Of a stretch of DNA of 64,000 bases, positions 53,815 to 63,001 are shown piece by piece. The stretch is taken from contig NZ_JAJOYX010000001.1 in NCBI RefSeq assembly GCF_022565915.1, positions 781,778-845,777 of the forward strand. The letters run 5' to 3'. Every line of letters starts with the position of its first letter. The stretch's first letter is position 1. Position numbers and translations under genes: made by a program. Under the pieces are notes generated by a model, which did not search any database, had not been told where the DNA came from, and worked only from the letters and a program-made list of their open reading frames with translations. The DNA comes from Nesterenkonia sp. LB17 (GTDB lineage Bacteria > Actinomycetota > Actinomycetes > Actinomycetales > Micrococcaceae).

Positions 53815-54821
53815 TGCCCGAGCTGCCCGAGGTCGAAGTGGTCCGCCGCGGCATCGGCCGCTGGGCCACCGGACGCACCGTGGAGAAGGTCACCATCCAC
53901 GATCCGCGCAGCCTGCGCCGGCACGCTCTGGGCACCACGCTCGCCGAACCGGCCCGACTGGACTCCTTCGCCGCCGCACTGACCCAGCAGACGCTGCTGG
54001 CGCCCCAGCGGCGCGGAAAATTCCTCTGGATCCCGCTGCAGGGACCCGCGGCACCTGCCGAATCCGCCTCCGGGAGTGAACCGGTCCAGCAGTCGCTGCT
54101 GATCCACCTGGGCATGAGCGGACAGGTGCTCATCGATGATCCCTCCGCTCCGGCGCAGAAGCATCTGAAGATCACGCTTCAGCTCGGTGGGGAATGTACT
54201 GATCTGTCAGGTTCCGGCGACGAAGGTTCCAGAGGCGAAGACGCGCGCCCGAAGCAGCTGCGCTTCATCGACCAGCGGATCTTCGGCGGCATGCAGATCT
54301 CCGAGCTGGTCGCCTCCACCCACCCCAGCGGCAGCGTGCCGGCCGCAGCGGTGCACATCGCCCCGGACCCGCTGGAGCCCGGATTCGACGAGGAGACCTT
54401 CTTCCGCACCCTGCGCCGACGCAAGACCGGGCTGAAACGGGCGCTGCTGGATCAGGGCATGGTCTCCGGGATCGGCAACATCTACGCCGATGAGGCGCTC
54501 TGGCTCGCCCGGCTGCACTACCTGCGCCCCACCGAGACCATCACCCGTGCCGAGGCCGCCCGGCTCCTCGACGGGGTCAAGACCGTGATGCTCGCCGCGC
54601 TCGAGGCCGGCGGCACCAGCTTCGACGCGCTCTACGTCAACGTCAACGGCGCCTCCGGCTACTTCGACCGCTCGCTGCAGAGCTACGGGCGCACCGGGCA
54701 GCCCTGCCGCCGCTGCGCAGACACGCCGCGCGCCGCCACCATCCGCCGGGATCCCTTCATGGGTCGCTCCTCCTTCTGGTGCCCGACCTGCCAGCCCCGC
54801 CCCCGCCGGGCCCGCGCCTGA
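53814..54821 (+). CDS. mutM: formamidopyrimidine-DNA glycosylase
   Basis: Removes oxidised purines (8-oxoguanine) and cuts the DNA at the site. The protein has 335 residues, longer than the usual ~270-290. Visible: N-terminal PELPEVEVVRRG with catalytic Pro2 and Glu3, the GKFLWI lysine, the helix-two-turn-helix GMVSGIGNIYADEALW and the zinc finger CRRCADTPRA...WCPTCQP with Arg in TIRRDPFMGRSSFW. The extra length is from an insertion at about residues 82-95 and a charged loop at about 125-142 (TDLSGSGDEGSRGEDARP). Coupled to rnc. Confidence 0.95.
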   Translation: MPELPEVEVVRRGIGRWATGRTVEKVTIHDPRSLRRHALGTTLAEPARLDSFAAALTQQTLLAPQRRGKFLWIPLQGPAAPAESASGSEPVQQSLLIHLGMSGQVLIDDPSAPAQKHLKITLQLGGECTDLSGSGDEGSRGEDARPKQLRFIDQRIFGGMQISELVASTHPSGSVPAAAVHIAPDPLEPGFDEETFFRTLRRRKTGLKRALLDQGMVSGIGNIYADEALWLARLHYLRPTETITRAEAARLLDGVKTVMLAALEAGGTSFDALYVNVNGASGYFDRSLQSYGRTGQPCRRCADTPRAATIRRDPFMGRSSFWCPTCQPRPRRARA

Positions 54822-54921
54822 CCGGAGTCCCTGAACAGTCCGCCTGAACAGCGCCGATGCGTAACTGCCCAGATCGGTGGGCTAGCATGAATCGGATCGA
54901 CGAACGTGTAGAGGAGGGTCT

Positions 54922-56070
54922 GTGGCCGAAAAGAATTCGCCCGAGCCACAGCCTCACCGACCCCGCAGAGCCGCCAAGCGCCCCGCGGACCCGGTGGCAG
55001 CCTCGACGTCGAACCGCGCCACAGACTCTTCCGAGGACACCCCCAAAGACCACTCACGACGACGCCGCCTGATCCGCAACGGTCTCATCGCCGTGGCGGT
55101 GCTGCTCATCGTCGCGGTGGGCGCCGGGCTGATCTACGTCAACCAGCTGCGCACCACCTTTGACGAACAGCGAAACGTCCTGGACCTGGGGCTTGGAAGC
55201 GATGACACCGCCGGGCGCACCGAGGACGGCACGGTGAACATGCTGCTGCTCGGCTCCGACAGCCGCGGCGAAGACGATCTGGAGTACCGGGGCGAGATCG
55301 GCGACGAGGCCGCCGAACGCTCAGACACCATGATGTTCGTCCACATCCCCGCGGACCGGTCCGGGGTCTACGTGATGTCCATCGTGCGTGACCTCTGGGT
55401 CGATGTCCCCGGTGAGGGCCAGGGCCGGGTGAACTCCGCGTTGGGCGTGGGCGGCTACCCGCTGGTGATCGACACGGTCGAGGAGCTGCTGAACACCCAC
55501 ATCGACCACGTGGCCATCATCGACTTCGAAGGGTTCTCCGACCTCACCCGCGCGCTGGGCGGGGTCTACGTGGAGAACCCGCGGCCCTTCTCCGCCGGGC
55601 AGCACAACCCGGCGTTCTACCCCGAAGGCACCATCCGGCTGGAAGGGGACAACGCGCTCCGATTCGTCCGCGAGCGCAAGGCCTTCCCAGACGGAGACTT
55701 CACCCGGGTGCAGAACCAGCAGCTGGTGATCAACGGCATCGTGGATCAGCTGCTCTCCGCCGACACCCTCACCAACCCGCAGCGGGTGATGGACGTGGTC
55801 AACGGCATCGTCCCCTACCTGAGCGTGGATGACGGACTCGACGCCAACACCATCGCCGGCTACGCCCTGGAGATGCGCGACATCCGTTCCGGGGACATCG
55901 AGATGTTCACCATCCCCACCGGGGAGATGGCCACCACCGCCAGCGGCGCCCAGGTGATCCTCAAGGACGAAGAGATGCTGGAGCTGCTGCAGCGGTCTCT
56001 GAAGAACGACAACATGGAGGGCTTCATCGAATACATCGAGCTGCGCGAATCCCAGGATGAGCAGCAGTGA
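54922..56070 (+). CDS. LytR-CpsA-Psr (LCP) family protein
   Basis: Second LCP-type glycan ligase, 382 residues. A ~45-residue Pro/Arg-rich cytoplasmic tail precedes one membrane segment (about 53-72, LIAVAVLLIVAVGAGLIYV), then the LCP domain: MLLLGSDSRGED, RSDTMMFVHIPADRSGVYVMSIVRDLWVDVPG, RVNSALGVGG, ALGGVYVENPRPF and NALRFVRERKAFPDGDFTRVQNQQ. The two LCP proteins here are alike throughout. Start: GTG with TAGAGGAGG; a -10 TAGCAT lies at about 54883. It leads three coupled genes (GTGA overlaps) with two glycosyltransferases. In related genomes smc follows mutM, so this is a synteny break. Confidence 0.93.
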   Translation: MAEKNSPEPQPHRPRRAAKRPADPVAASTSNRATDSSEDTPKDHSRRRRLIRNGLIAVAVLLIVAVGAGLIYVNQLRTTFDEQRNVLDLGLGSDDTAGRTEDGTVNMLLLGSDSRGEDDLEYRGEIGDEAAERSDTMMFVHIPADRSGVYVMSIVRDLWVDVPGEGQGRVNSALGVGGYPLVIDTVEELLNTHIDHVAIIDFEGFSDLTRALGGVYVENPRPFSAGQHNPAFYPEGTIRLEGDNALRFVRERKAFPDGDFTRVQNQQLVINGIVDQLLSADTLTNPQRVMDVVNGIVPYLSVDDGLDANTIAGYALEMRDIRSGDIEMFTIPTGEMATTASGAQVILKDEEMLELLQRSLKNDNMEGFIEYIELRESQDEQQ

Positions 56071-57293
56071 CCCCTAGGGTCCAGCTGCTGACGCATAGCT
56101 ATTGGCCCGAGCGCACGGCCCCCCAGCGCCGCTGGGAGCGCCTCGTGGGCTCGCTGCGCCAGGACGGCTGGGCGGTCGACGTCGTCACGCCTGCCGTGAA
56201 CTCCCACCACACCCCGGAAGAGGTCCGCGCGCTGGGGCGCTTCCGGCTGCGCCCCAGCCCGGGGCCCACCGGAGAGCGGCTGCACCGCACCCCGTACATC
56301 CTGCTGCAGAACTCCCGCGCAGGACGCTTCGCCTCCGATCTGGCCTCTGCGGTGCTGATGGTGCCTCGCGCGCTCGGCGCTCCCAAGCCCGATCTGGTCA
56401 TCGCGACCGTGCCCGCGCTGCCCACCATCTGCGCGGGATGGCTGGTCAGCCGCTGCCGCCGGGTCCCGCTGGTGGTCGACATGCGCGACGCCTGGCCTGA
56501 ACTCGCCCGTGAGGCCGGGGTCAAGGCAGGCGTGCTGGGGAAGGTCATGGAATCCGCGGTGGTCAGCGTCCAGCGCCGCGCGGAACTCGTCGTCACCGTC
56601 ACCGAGGGCTTCGGTCAGCGGCTGCGCGAGCGCGGTGTCGCCCGAGTGGAGACGATCAGCAACGGCGTGGCCCTGGAGCAGGTGCCGCAGCTGGAACACC
56701 GCTCCCGCGAGGCCGGGGAGCTGCGCATCGCCTATCTGGGCAACCATGGGGAGAGCCAGGCGCTGGAGCGGCTCATCACGGCCGTGGCCATGATCCCGCG
56801 CACCGAGGGGCTCGACGTCACGCTCCGGCTGGTCGGCTCCGGCACCCAGAAGGAGCAGCTGCGCCAGATCGCCGCCGCCGCCGGGGCCCTGGAGAGCGGG
56901 GCGGTGGAGTTCTGCGACCCGGTGCACGGCGAGGAGATCTGGGAGCACTACCGCTGGGCCGACACCGCGCTGGTGAGCCTGCGCACCGACTGGGCCTCCT
57001 TCGCCTGGACCGTGCCCTCGAAGACCTTCGAGCTGCTGGGCCTGGGCAAACACATCACCGCCGCGGTCACCGGGGAGGCCGCCTGGGTGCTCGGCCACGC
57101 GCCCAACGTCAGCTTCCTCGACGGAGACTCCGCAGAGATCGCGGCCACGCTCACCGAGCTCGCCGCCGACCCGGACTCCACCCCGGTGGATTCGCGCGGA
57201 CGCGACTGGGTCGCCGAATACGCCGACCTGCCGGGCCTGGGAAGCCGCTACGCCGCCCTGCTGCGCCAGCTGCTGCAGGAGCACTCCCGGTGA
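56067..57293 (+). CDS. glycosyltransferase family 4 protein
   Basis: Cytosolic retaining glycosyltransferase with GT-B fold, 408 residues. N-terminal domain: LLTHSYWPERTAPQRRWERL and VDMRDAWPELAREAG; C-terminal nucleotide-sugar domain: RIAYLGNHGESQALERLI, LRLVGSGTQKEQLRQIAA and the VPSKTFELLGLGKHITAAVTGE segment with the E-x7-E-like pattern weakened. It resembles WbuB/WcaI-type enzymes of O-antigen and capsule loci. Start: GTG overlapping the LCP stop (GTGA). Donor and acceptor sugars are unknown. Confidence 0.9.
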   Translation: MTPRVQLLTHSYWPERTAPQRRWERLVGSLRQDGWAVDVVTPAVNSHHTPEEVRALGRFRLRPSPGPTGERLHRTPYILLQNSRAGRFASDLASAVLMVPRALGAPKPDLVIATVPALPTICAGWLVSRCRRVPLVVDMRDAWPELAREAGVKAGVLGKVMESAVVSVQRRAELVVTVTEGFGQRLRERGVARVETISNGVALEQVPQLEHRSREAGELRIAYLGNHGESQALERLITAVAMIPRTEGLDVTLRLVGSGTQKEQLRQIAAAAGALESGAVEFCDPVHGEEIWEHYRWADTALVSLRTDWASFAWTVPSKTFELLGLGKHITAAVTGEAAWVLGHAPNVSFLDGDSAEIAATLTELAADPDSTPVDSRGRDWVAEYADLPGLGSRYAALLRQLLQEHSR

Positions 57294-58249
57294 TCACCGC
57301 CGCCAACGCCTATATCTGTGTCTGCACCTACCGTCGACCCGGCCCGCTGGCTGAGCTGCTGGCCTCGCTGCGCGCCCAGGATCTCGGAGCTTCCGGGCCC
57401 CCGGGCGACTCAGGGCAGTCAACTGGCGCAGCGCAGCTGCCGCAGCTGATCGTGGTGGACAACAGCCCCGAGGGCGACGCCGAGGCCCAGGTCCGCGGCC
57501 GGTATCCGTCCGCGCACTACATCCATGAGCCACGCCCGGGGATCGCCGCCGCGCGCAACGCCGCAGTGCAGGCCGTGCCCACGGATGCGGAAGCAGTGCT
57601 CTTCCTCGACGACGACGAACGCGCGGCGCCGGACTGGCTGCGCACGATGATCGACTGCGCGAACGAGTCCGGGGCCGACACCGTCTCGGGTCCGGTGATC
57701 ACCCATTTCGGGGAGGACCCGCCGGCCTGGCTGCAGTCCAGCGGCTTCATCCGGCGCATCGATTTTCCCACCGGACCCTGGGGCCTCCGGGCGGCGACCA
57801 ACAACGTGTTGGTCCGCGCGCACTGGTTCACCCGGCTGGGCTTTCGCTTCGACGAGGCGTTCAGCTTCATCGGCGGCGAGGACTCCGACCTCTTCGGCCG
57901 GATGCAGGCCGCCGGGGCGCGGTCTTGGTGGTGCGCCGAGGCGCAGGTGGAAGAGGACCTGCCCGCCGAACGGCTCAGCCCCGCCTGGATGCGTCAGCGC
58001 GGGATCCGTGCCGGTCACGTGCGCGCCACCAAACTCATCCGCCGCGCTCAGCTCGAGCACCCCACTCCGGCGCTTCGGCTGCGGATCGCCGCCGAAGGAG
58101 TCGTTCGGCTCGGCTATGGGGCCACTCGCACCGCGGCGCGTCGGCTCAAGCGTGCACCGGTGCGGTATGTGGACAGCGTCTACCACCGTGAAGGGTGGGG
58201 CATGCTCCAGGCCGCCGCCGGCCGTCGCTACGAGGAATACGGCCGCTGA
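57290..58249 (+). CDS. glycosyltransferase family 2 protein
   Basis: Inverting GT-A glycosyltransferase, 319 residues. Visible: ICVCTYRRPGPLAELLASL, LIVVDNSPEGDAEAQV, GIAAARNAAVQAV, the metal-binding VLFLDDDERAAPDW (DxD) and FIGGEDSDLFGRMQAAG near the acceptor site, with C-terminal arginine-rich helix. Start: GTG overlapping the previous stop (GTGA), so LCP-GT4-GT2 form one translationally coupled unit. It converges with the large glycosyltransferase gene with 1 bp between them. Confidence 0.9.
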   Translation: MITAANAYICVCTYRRPGPLAELLASLRAQDLGASGPPGDSGQSTGAAQLPQLIVVDNSPEGDAEAQVRGRYPSAHYIHEPRPGIAAARNAAVQAVPTDAEAVLFLDDDERAAPDWLRTMIDCANESGADTVSGPVITHFGEDPPAWLQSSGFIRRIDFPTGPWGLRAATNNVLVRAHWFTRLGFRFDEAFSFIGGEDSDLFGRMQAAGARSWWCAEAQVEEDLPAERLSPAWMRQRGIRAGHVRATKLIRRAQLEHPTPALRLRIAAEGVVRLGYGATRTAARRLKRAPVRYVDSVYHREGWGMLQAAAGRRYEEYGR

Positions 58250-58250
58250 C

Positions 58251-61200
58251 TCAGCCGGCGTCGTCGGTCTTGCTGCGGTCCTGCACTGCCAGCGCGTAGG
58301 CCGCTTCCGCGGCGGTGATGCCCCACTGGTCGGCTTCGCGTCGGCGGATGCGGTCGATCTCGGCGGAGACCTCGCGCAGCGCGGTGACCTGGTCATCGGA
58401 CTTGGGCTTGAGCGTGCGCCGGTAGACGGCCCCGGCGCCACGTCCCAGGCGGGTTCGCTTGAACTGACCCAGTCGCTGGCCCGCAGCATTGCGGGCCCGG
58501 CGCTTGACCCGGCCCGCGAGCGGGCGCAGCTTCTTGGCCGACGGCAGCCGACGCTGACCGAAGAAGCGCAGCGCCTCCGGGGTCTGCCAGGGGTGATTCT
58601 TCGGGTCCTCCACGTAGAACGCGGCGATCTCGGCGAGCACCGCTGCCGCCTCCGCCCTGTCTGCGGCGGGGACCCGGGAGAACTTCCACAGGTACCAGGT
58701 GACGAAGAAGTGCTCGAAGCGGGTGTCCAGGTAGTCCTGGAGCAGCCCGACCTCGCGCAGCCAGGAGGCCCGGGCAGCTTCCAGGATCAGGTACTTGCGG
58801 AAGTACCCGGGGCTGACCACGTTCACGATGGAGGTGTCCACAGCCCCGTAGTAGGTGTAGACCGGGCGGTCCACCGGCACATAGGCGCGGGCATGGAAGA
58901 GGATCTGCTGGAAGAAGAAGGTGTCCTGCCCGGTGGCACCCACCGGCTGGGTCAGTCCCAGCCCCTGCAGCCATTCGGTGCGTGTCACGAGTCCCTCGAT
59001 CGAGGCCGGGCGGAACCGGATCTCACGCAGCGAGTCGCGGGTCGGCCAGCACAGGCCATCACGCTGCTCGATGCCGGTGTACCAGTCGTGGACCCGCAGG
59101 ATCTGGTGCCGGTTGGTCCAGGTGACCTGCGTGCCCAGGGCGAAGTCGGCGTCGGGCATCTGCGACAGGCGCTGCTGAAGCAGGTGATAGCCGGCCTCCA
59201 GCTCCTCGTCATCAGGATCCAGATAGGTGACGTATTCGGTCGCCGCGAGCTCCAGGCCGGTGTTGCGTGGACGTGAGGCCGAGCCGGAGCCTCCGGTGCC
59301 GTGCCGGAAGGCGGAGACGTTCGGGTAGGCCCGGGCCAGCTCTTCGACGGTGGCCACGGTGACCGGGTCGGAGGAGCCGTCGTCGACCAGCAGCACCTGG
59401 GTGCGCGGAAAATGCGGGGAGCGGCGCAGCGAGGCGAACGCCTTGTGCTGCAGATGGTCCCCGTTGTTGTAGATCGGCACGATCACCGAGAGCTCCAGCT
59501 GCTCGGCCTCCGCGGTGCGACGAACCTCCGCCTTGACGGCGGCCAGGTCATCCCCGGGATGGGGGAGCGCTGCAGGGAGCAGCCCTGAAGCCGCGATGGA
59601 CGACGCCGCGGCGTGCCCCAGATGATCGATGGCGTAGACCCGGGCGTCCTGCCCGGAGGCTGCCAGCACGGCGGGGGTGACCAGCGCCGCCGCCTCGGGC
59701 CGCCACCAGGCCGTCAGGTCCAGATCGGCGAAGCCGCGCTGGTGCTGGTGAGCGTGCGCGTCGGTCTCTGCGGCGGTGCCGGTGAGCTTGGTGCTGATCG
59801 TCGCCGACTGGTAGCGGAAGGCCGCCACATGATCGGCGGCGTAGTGCGGCCCATACCGGCGCTGGTCGCTCAACGGCAGCAACACGTCGATGGGCGTCGC
59901 CAGCGGGTCCGCGGCGCGGGCGCCGAGCTGCTCCCAGCTGAGCAGCTCCACCGGGCTGAATCCAGGGGCTGACGAGCTGAGTCCGGCCAGGCTCTGCGCC
60001 GCCATGTCCTGGGCGAGCTCGGCGGTGACGTTCTCGGCCACGGCGACCACCAGCTCCTGCTGACGCTCCATCGCCTTGCCGGCGGTCCGGGCCACCCGGG
60101 TGAGCAGGTCGGAGACGTGATGGCGCAGGTAGACCTCCCGGACGCCGTCGCCCTGGGCCCGGCGCAGCTCCTCGAGGTCGAGCCCGCGCAGGCTCTCCTC
60201 CACGTCGGCCGCGGAGTTCGCGATGCGGACCTGCGGGTGGTAAGAATTCAGGCCCTGGTTGTAGCTGGAGAGCACCAGAGTGCCGGCGGCCTGCAGCTCC
60301 AGCGCCCGGTTGGCGAACATGGTCTGCGAGTCGATGACCGAGTTCAAGTTCACCGCGACGTCCACCACGCGCTGGAGGTCCATGAGCTCGTGGTGGTCCA
60401 TGGCCGGCACCCGGTAGGGCCAGTACTTGACCGGGATCAGCTGGTTGGGGCTGAGCAGCGGGTGTGCGGAGTCCAGCTGGGCGGAGATCTCCTCCCACCA
60501 GCGGTCCACGATCGCCAGCGGCCTGCCCGCGTCGAGCACCCCGTCGAAGATCCATTCGGCATAGCGGGCCCGCTTCGGGTACTTGCCTGCCATCCAGGAG
60601 CCGGCGAAGAAGATCAGCTCGCGGGCCTGCGCGGGTGCGCTGCGGGACCCGATGGGGGAGTGCAGCAGCGGGTTGACCCCGAAGGGCAGCACCTCGATGC
60701 TGTGGGCGGCGGGGCAGTCGCGCCGGTAGTCCTCGAGGACCTCGGCGGCGGTGGTGAAGATGTGGTCGCAGGCCCGGGCCACGTCGAGGAACTGTCGGTA
60801 GTCCGGAGGGTCCTCCTTGCCGTAGTAGACCGGCGGAGCCCCTGCCTCACGGTAGGCCGGGATGATGGTGCTGATCAGGAGCCGACGGCGCTCCGGAGCC
60901 TCCGCGGCCGTGTTGTCCCAGGCGAGCCCGTCGTGGCCGCGCCAGGTGGCGGCCACCAGCAGCAGGTCCACGTCATCGAGGTGGTCCTGCCAGTTGTCTG
61001 GGGTGATCGGGATCAGGGTGGCCGCCCCGGAGTAGGTGTCGAAGAGGAACCGGTCGCAGATGATCCCGATCCGCAGGTCCAGCGGGGGCCGGGAGGTGCC
61101 AGGCTCGGTGGCCGGAAGCTGCGCGGCCGCGGCGCGGGCGGCGGCCAGCGCGTCCTGGGTGGACTGGGCCGCCAATGGTGCCGCCAGAGGTGCCGCGAGT

Positions 61201-61466
61201 GGGGCGGTCAGCGCGGGGTCATCGGGTGCGGCGGTCGCCTGTGCGGCCCGGCTGCGCAGATCCGCCGCGCGCTCGCGGTGGGCCCGCTCCAACGGCGCCC
61301 ATAGTTGCTCATGATGCGCTGAGCTGGAGAGTTCCTGCGCGGCCTGTTCGTGGGCTTCGGCTGCCGATGCCGCCGCCGTCGTGATCTCAGAGACTGCTGT
61401 GCCAGAGGCCGGGGTGCTGGCGGGAGTGCTCGCGGGCTGGGCGGAGGAGTTGTCTGGGAGATTCAC
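58251..61466 (-). CDS. large two-part glycosyltransferase (CgeB-like plus GT2 domains)
   Basis: A 1071-residue protein. The N-terminal ~115 residues are Ala/Ser-rich and disordered, with an LAAP repeat. Residues about 125-460 resemble CgeB/DUF3880-type glycosyltransferases (IGIICDRFLFDTYSGAATL, LLVAATWRGHDGLAWD, YYGKEDPPDYRQF, GVNPLLHSP, MFANRALELQAAGTLVLSSYNQGL). A linker follows, then a GT2 domain (about 660-890: LSVIVPIYNNGDHLQHKAFASL, LLVDDGSSDPVT, SRPRNTGLELAATEYVTYLDPDDEELEAGY). The C-terminal ~150 residues are basic and helical. It probably adds more than one sugar. The ATG at 61466 has a GGAG 6-8 bases upstream. Confidence 0.85.
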   Translation of the reverse strand: MNLPDNSSAQPASTPASTPASGTAVSEITTAAASAAEAHEQAAQELSSSAHHEQLWAPLERAHRERAADLRSRAAQATAAPDDPALTAPLAAPLAAPLAAQSTQDALAAARAAAAQLPATEPGTSRPPLDLRIGIICDRFLFDTYSGAATLIPITPDNWQDHLDDVDLLLVAATWRGHDGLAWDNTAAEAPERRRLLISTIIPAYREAGAPPVYYGKEDPPDYRQFLDVARACDHIFTTAAEVLEDYRRDCPAAHSIEVLPFGVNPLLHSPIGSRSAPAQARELIFFAGSWMAGKYPKRARYAEWIFDGVLDAGRPLAIVDRWWEEISAQLDSAHPLLSPNQLIPVKYWPYRVPAMDHHELMDLQRVVDVAVNLNSVIDSQTMFANRALELQAAGTLVLSSYNQGLNSYHPQVRIANSAADVEESLRGLDLEELRRAQGDGVREVYLRHHVSDLLTRVARTAGKAMERQQELVVAVAENVTAELAQDMAAQSLAGLSSSAPGFSPVELLSWEQLGARAADPLATPIDVLLPLSDQRRYGPHYAADHVAAFRYQSATISTKLTGTAAETDAHAHQHQRGFADLDLTAWWRPEAAALVTPAVLAASGQDARVYAIDHLGHAAASSIAASGLLPAALPHPGDDLAAVKAEVRRTAEAEQLELSVIVPIYNNGDHLQHKAFASLRRSPHFPRTQVLLVDDGSSDPVTVATVEELARAYPNVSAFRHGTGGSGSASRPRNTGLELAATEYVTYLDPDDEELEAGYHLLQQRLSQMPDADFALGTQVTWTNRHQILRVHDWYTGIEQRDGLCWPTRDSLREIRFRPASIEGLVTRTEWLQGLGLTQPVGATGQDTFFFQQILFHARAYVPVDRPVYTYYGAVDTSIVNVVSPGYFRKYLILEAARASWLREVGLLQDYLDTRFEHFFVTWYLWKFSRVPAADRAEAAAVLAEIAAFYVEDPKNHPWQTPEALRFFGQRRLPSAKKLRPLAGRVKRRARNAAGQRLGQFKRTRLGRGAGAVYRRTLKPKSDDQVTALREVSAEIDRIRRREADQWGITAAEAAYALAVQDRSKTDDAG

Positions 61467-61581
61467 TCCTCGACACTATCCCGAGGCGTGTTGGGTTTGG
61501 AGGAGGCAGTCCGGCTTGCTAGAGTGAAGGCTCGTTGCGGCGGTGAATCAGCCTGAAAAGGGCCAGATTCCGGGCGTACAC

Positions 61582-61655
61582 GGGGATGTAGCTTAGTGGT
61601 AAAGCTTTGGTCTTCCAAACCAACGATGCGGGTTCGATTCCCGTCATCCCCTCCA
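61582..61655 (+). tRNA. tRNA-Gly(TCC)
   Basis: Acceptor stem GGGGATG/CATCCCC, D-arm GCTTAGTGGTAAAGC, anticodon stem TTGGT/ACCAA with loop CTTCCAA giving TCC, T-arm GGTTCGATTCC, discriminator T and encoded CCA (61653-61655). Confidence 0.97.
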
Positions 61656-61664
61656 GTCACTTCC

Positions 61665-61715
61665 AAGCCTCTCCCGGTGATCGGGTCCCCTCGGTCACAG
61701 CAGGAGAGGCTTTTT
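61665..61715 (+). terminator. intrinsic terminator after tRNA-Gly
   Basis: AGCCTCTCC (61666-61674) pairs perfectly with GGAGAGGCT (61703-61711), followed by TTTT. It separates the tRNA from the next gene. Confidence 0.9.
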
Positions 61716-61756
61716 GTGCATCTGCCGCAAAGTCGGCTCGAAAGTGAGAGGAACCC

Positions 61757-62908
61757 ATGGCGCCTCCCCGGGTGTATTTCGTGGTCCAGCCCACCGTGGC
61801 GCACTACCGCGAGCCTCTGCTGCGCCGGCTGCTGGAGTCCACGCGGTACGACTTCGACCTTGTGGGACGGTTCAAGAACTCCGAAGCCTCCTCCGCCGAC
61901 TCGATCCATTCCGCCGCTGACGAGGTCCTGGCGAAGGTCAGGCCGCTCAAGTTTTCCGCGTTGGGCAAGTTCTGGTGGGAACACGGCCAGGTCCGGGAGA
62001 TCTGGCGGGGTCACCACGACGCCTACGTGATCGCCGGTCGCATCCCCACCGTCTCCGCCTGGGCCGCCTCAGCGATCGCCGCGCTGCGCGGACGCACCCT
62101 GATCATGTGGGGCCACGGCTGGAAGCGCCCCGAGGAAGGGCTCAAGCGCCGGGTCCGGCTCGCCTTCTACCGACTGACCGACGGGCTGCTCGTCTACGGG
62201 GACCGCGCGAAGGAGCTCGGCAGCTCCTACGGGGTCCCGGCCGAGAAGATCCAGGTCATCTACAACAGCATCTACCCGCAGGCTCTGACCGGCATGGCCC
62301 GGGAGGCCGCTGACGCTCACGTGGGTCAAGCCACTTACGACGACGCCGGCTCAGCCGCCACGATCATCTACAGCTCCCGGCTCACCAGCCGGCACCGGCT
62401 GGACCTGCTCGCCGAAGCACTCGGCGGCATGCCGGCGGCTGAGCGGCCGAAGGTGCTCATCGTGGGCGAGGGTGCCGAGCGGCCCCGGCTCGAGCAGGTG
62501 TTCACCGAACACGGCGTGGATGCAGCGTTTCTCGGCGCCGTCTACGACTATGACCAGCTGCGCGGGCTCTACGCCCAGGCCGACCTCGCGGTCTCCGTCG
62601 GCGGGGCCGGGCTGAACGTCACCCAGGCGATGAGCTTCGGCGTGCCGGTGCTGGCCGAGGACGGCAACCCCGATTCAAGCCCCGAGATCGAGGCCGTGGT
62701 GGAGGGAATCACCGGCCGGTACTACCAGGCCGGCGACGCCGGCTCGCTGCGCAGGGTCCTCGCCGAGCTCCTGGCCGACCCAGCGCAGCTGACCCAGCTG
62801 GGGGAGGCGAGCCTCGCCGTCGTGCGGGATCGCTATACGGCGGAGAAGCACGCGGAGTCGATCGAGAATGCCCTGGACGTGCTGCTCCCCCGCGCGAAGA
62901 GAACGTGA
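61757..62908 (+). CDS. glycosyltransferase family 4 / group 1 protein
   Basis: GT-B glycosyltransferase, 383 residues. Visible: N-terminal YFVVQPTVAHYREPLLRRLLE, LIMWGHGWKRPEEGLKRRVRLAFYRLTDGLLVYGDRAKEL and VPAEKIQVIYNSIYPQ; C-terminal IIYSSRLTSRHRLDLLAEAL, VLIVGEGAERPRLEQVF and LAVSVGGAGLNVTQAMSFGVPVLAEDGNP. Start: ATG with GAGAGGAAC upstream. It is separated from the rest of the glycan block by the tRNA-Gly terminator, so it needs its own promoter. Sugar specificity is unknown. Confidence 0.9.
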   Translation: MAPPRVYFVVQPTVAHYREPLLRRLLESTRYDFDLVGRFKNSEASSADSIHSAADEVLAKVRPLKFSALGKFWWEHGQVREIWRGHHDAYVIAGRIPTVSAWAASAIAALRGRTLIMWGHGWKRPEEGLKRRVRLAFYRLTDGLLVYGDRAKELGSSYGVPAEKIQVIYNSIYPQALTGMAREAADAHVGQATYDDAGSAATIIYSSRLTSRHRLDLLAEALGGMPAAERPKVLIVGEGAERPRLEQVFTEHGVDAAFLGAVYDYDQLRGLYAQADLAVSVGGAGLNVTQAMSFGVPVLAEDGNPDSSPEIEAVVEGITGRYYQAGDAGSLRRVLAELLADPAQLTQLGEASLAVVRDRYTAEKHAESIENALDVLLPRAKRT

Positions 62909-63001
62909 GTCTGCGGCGAGACCTCCCTCGGCAGGCCGCGCCGCTCGCGGGGGAGCCCACGCGGGGAACCCTGTAGGCCTGAGCGGGGGAGGCCTCCGTG
63001 C

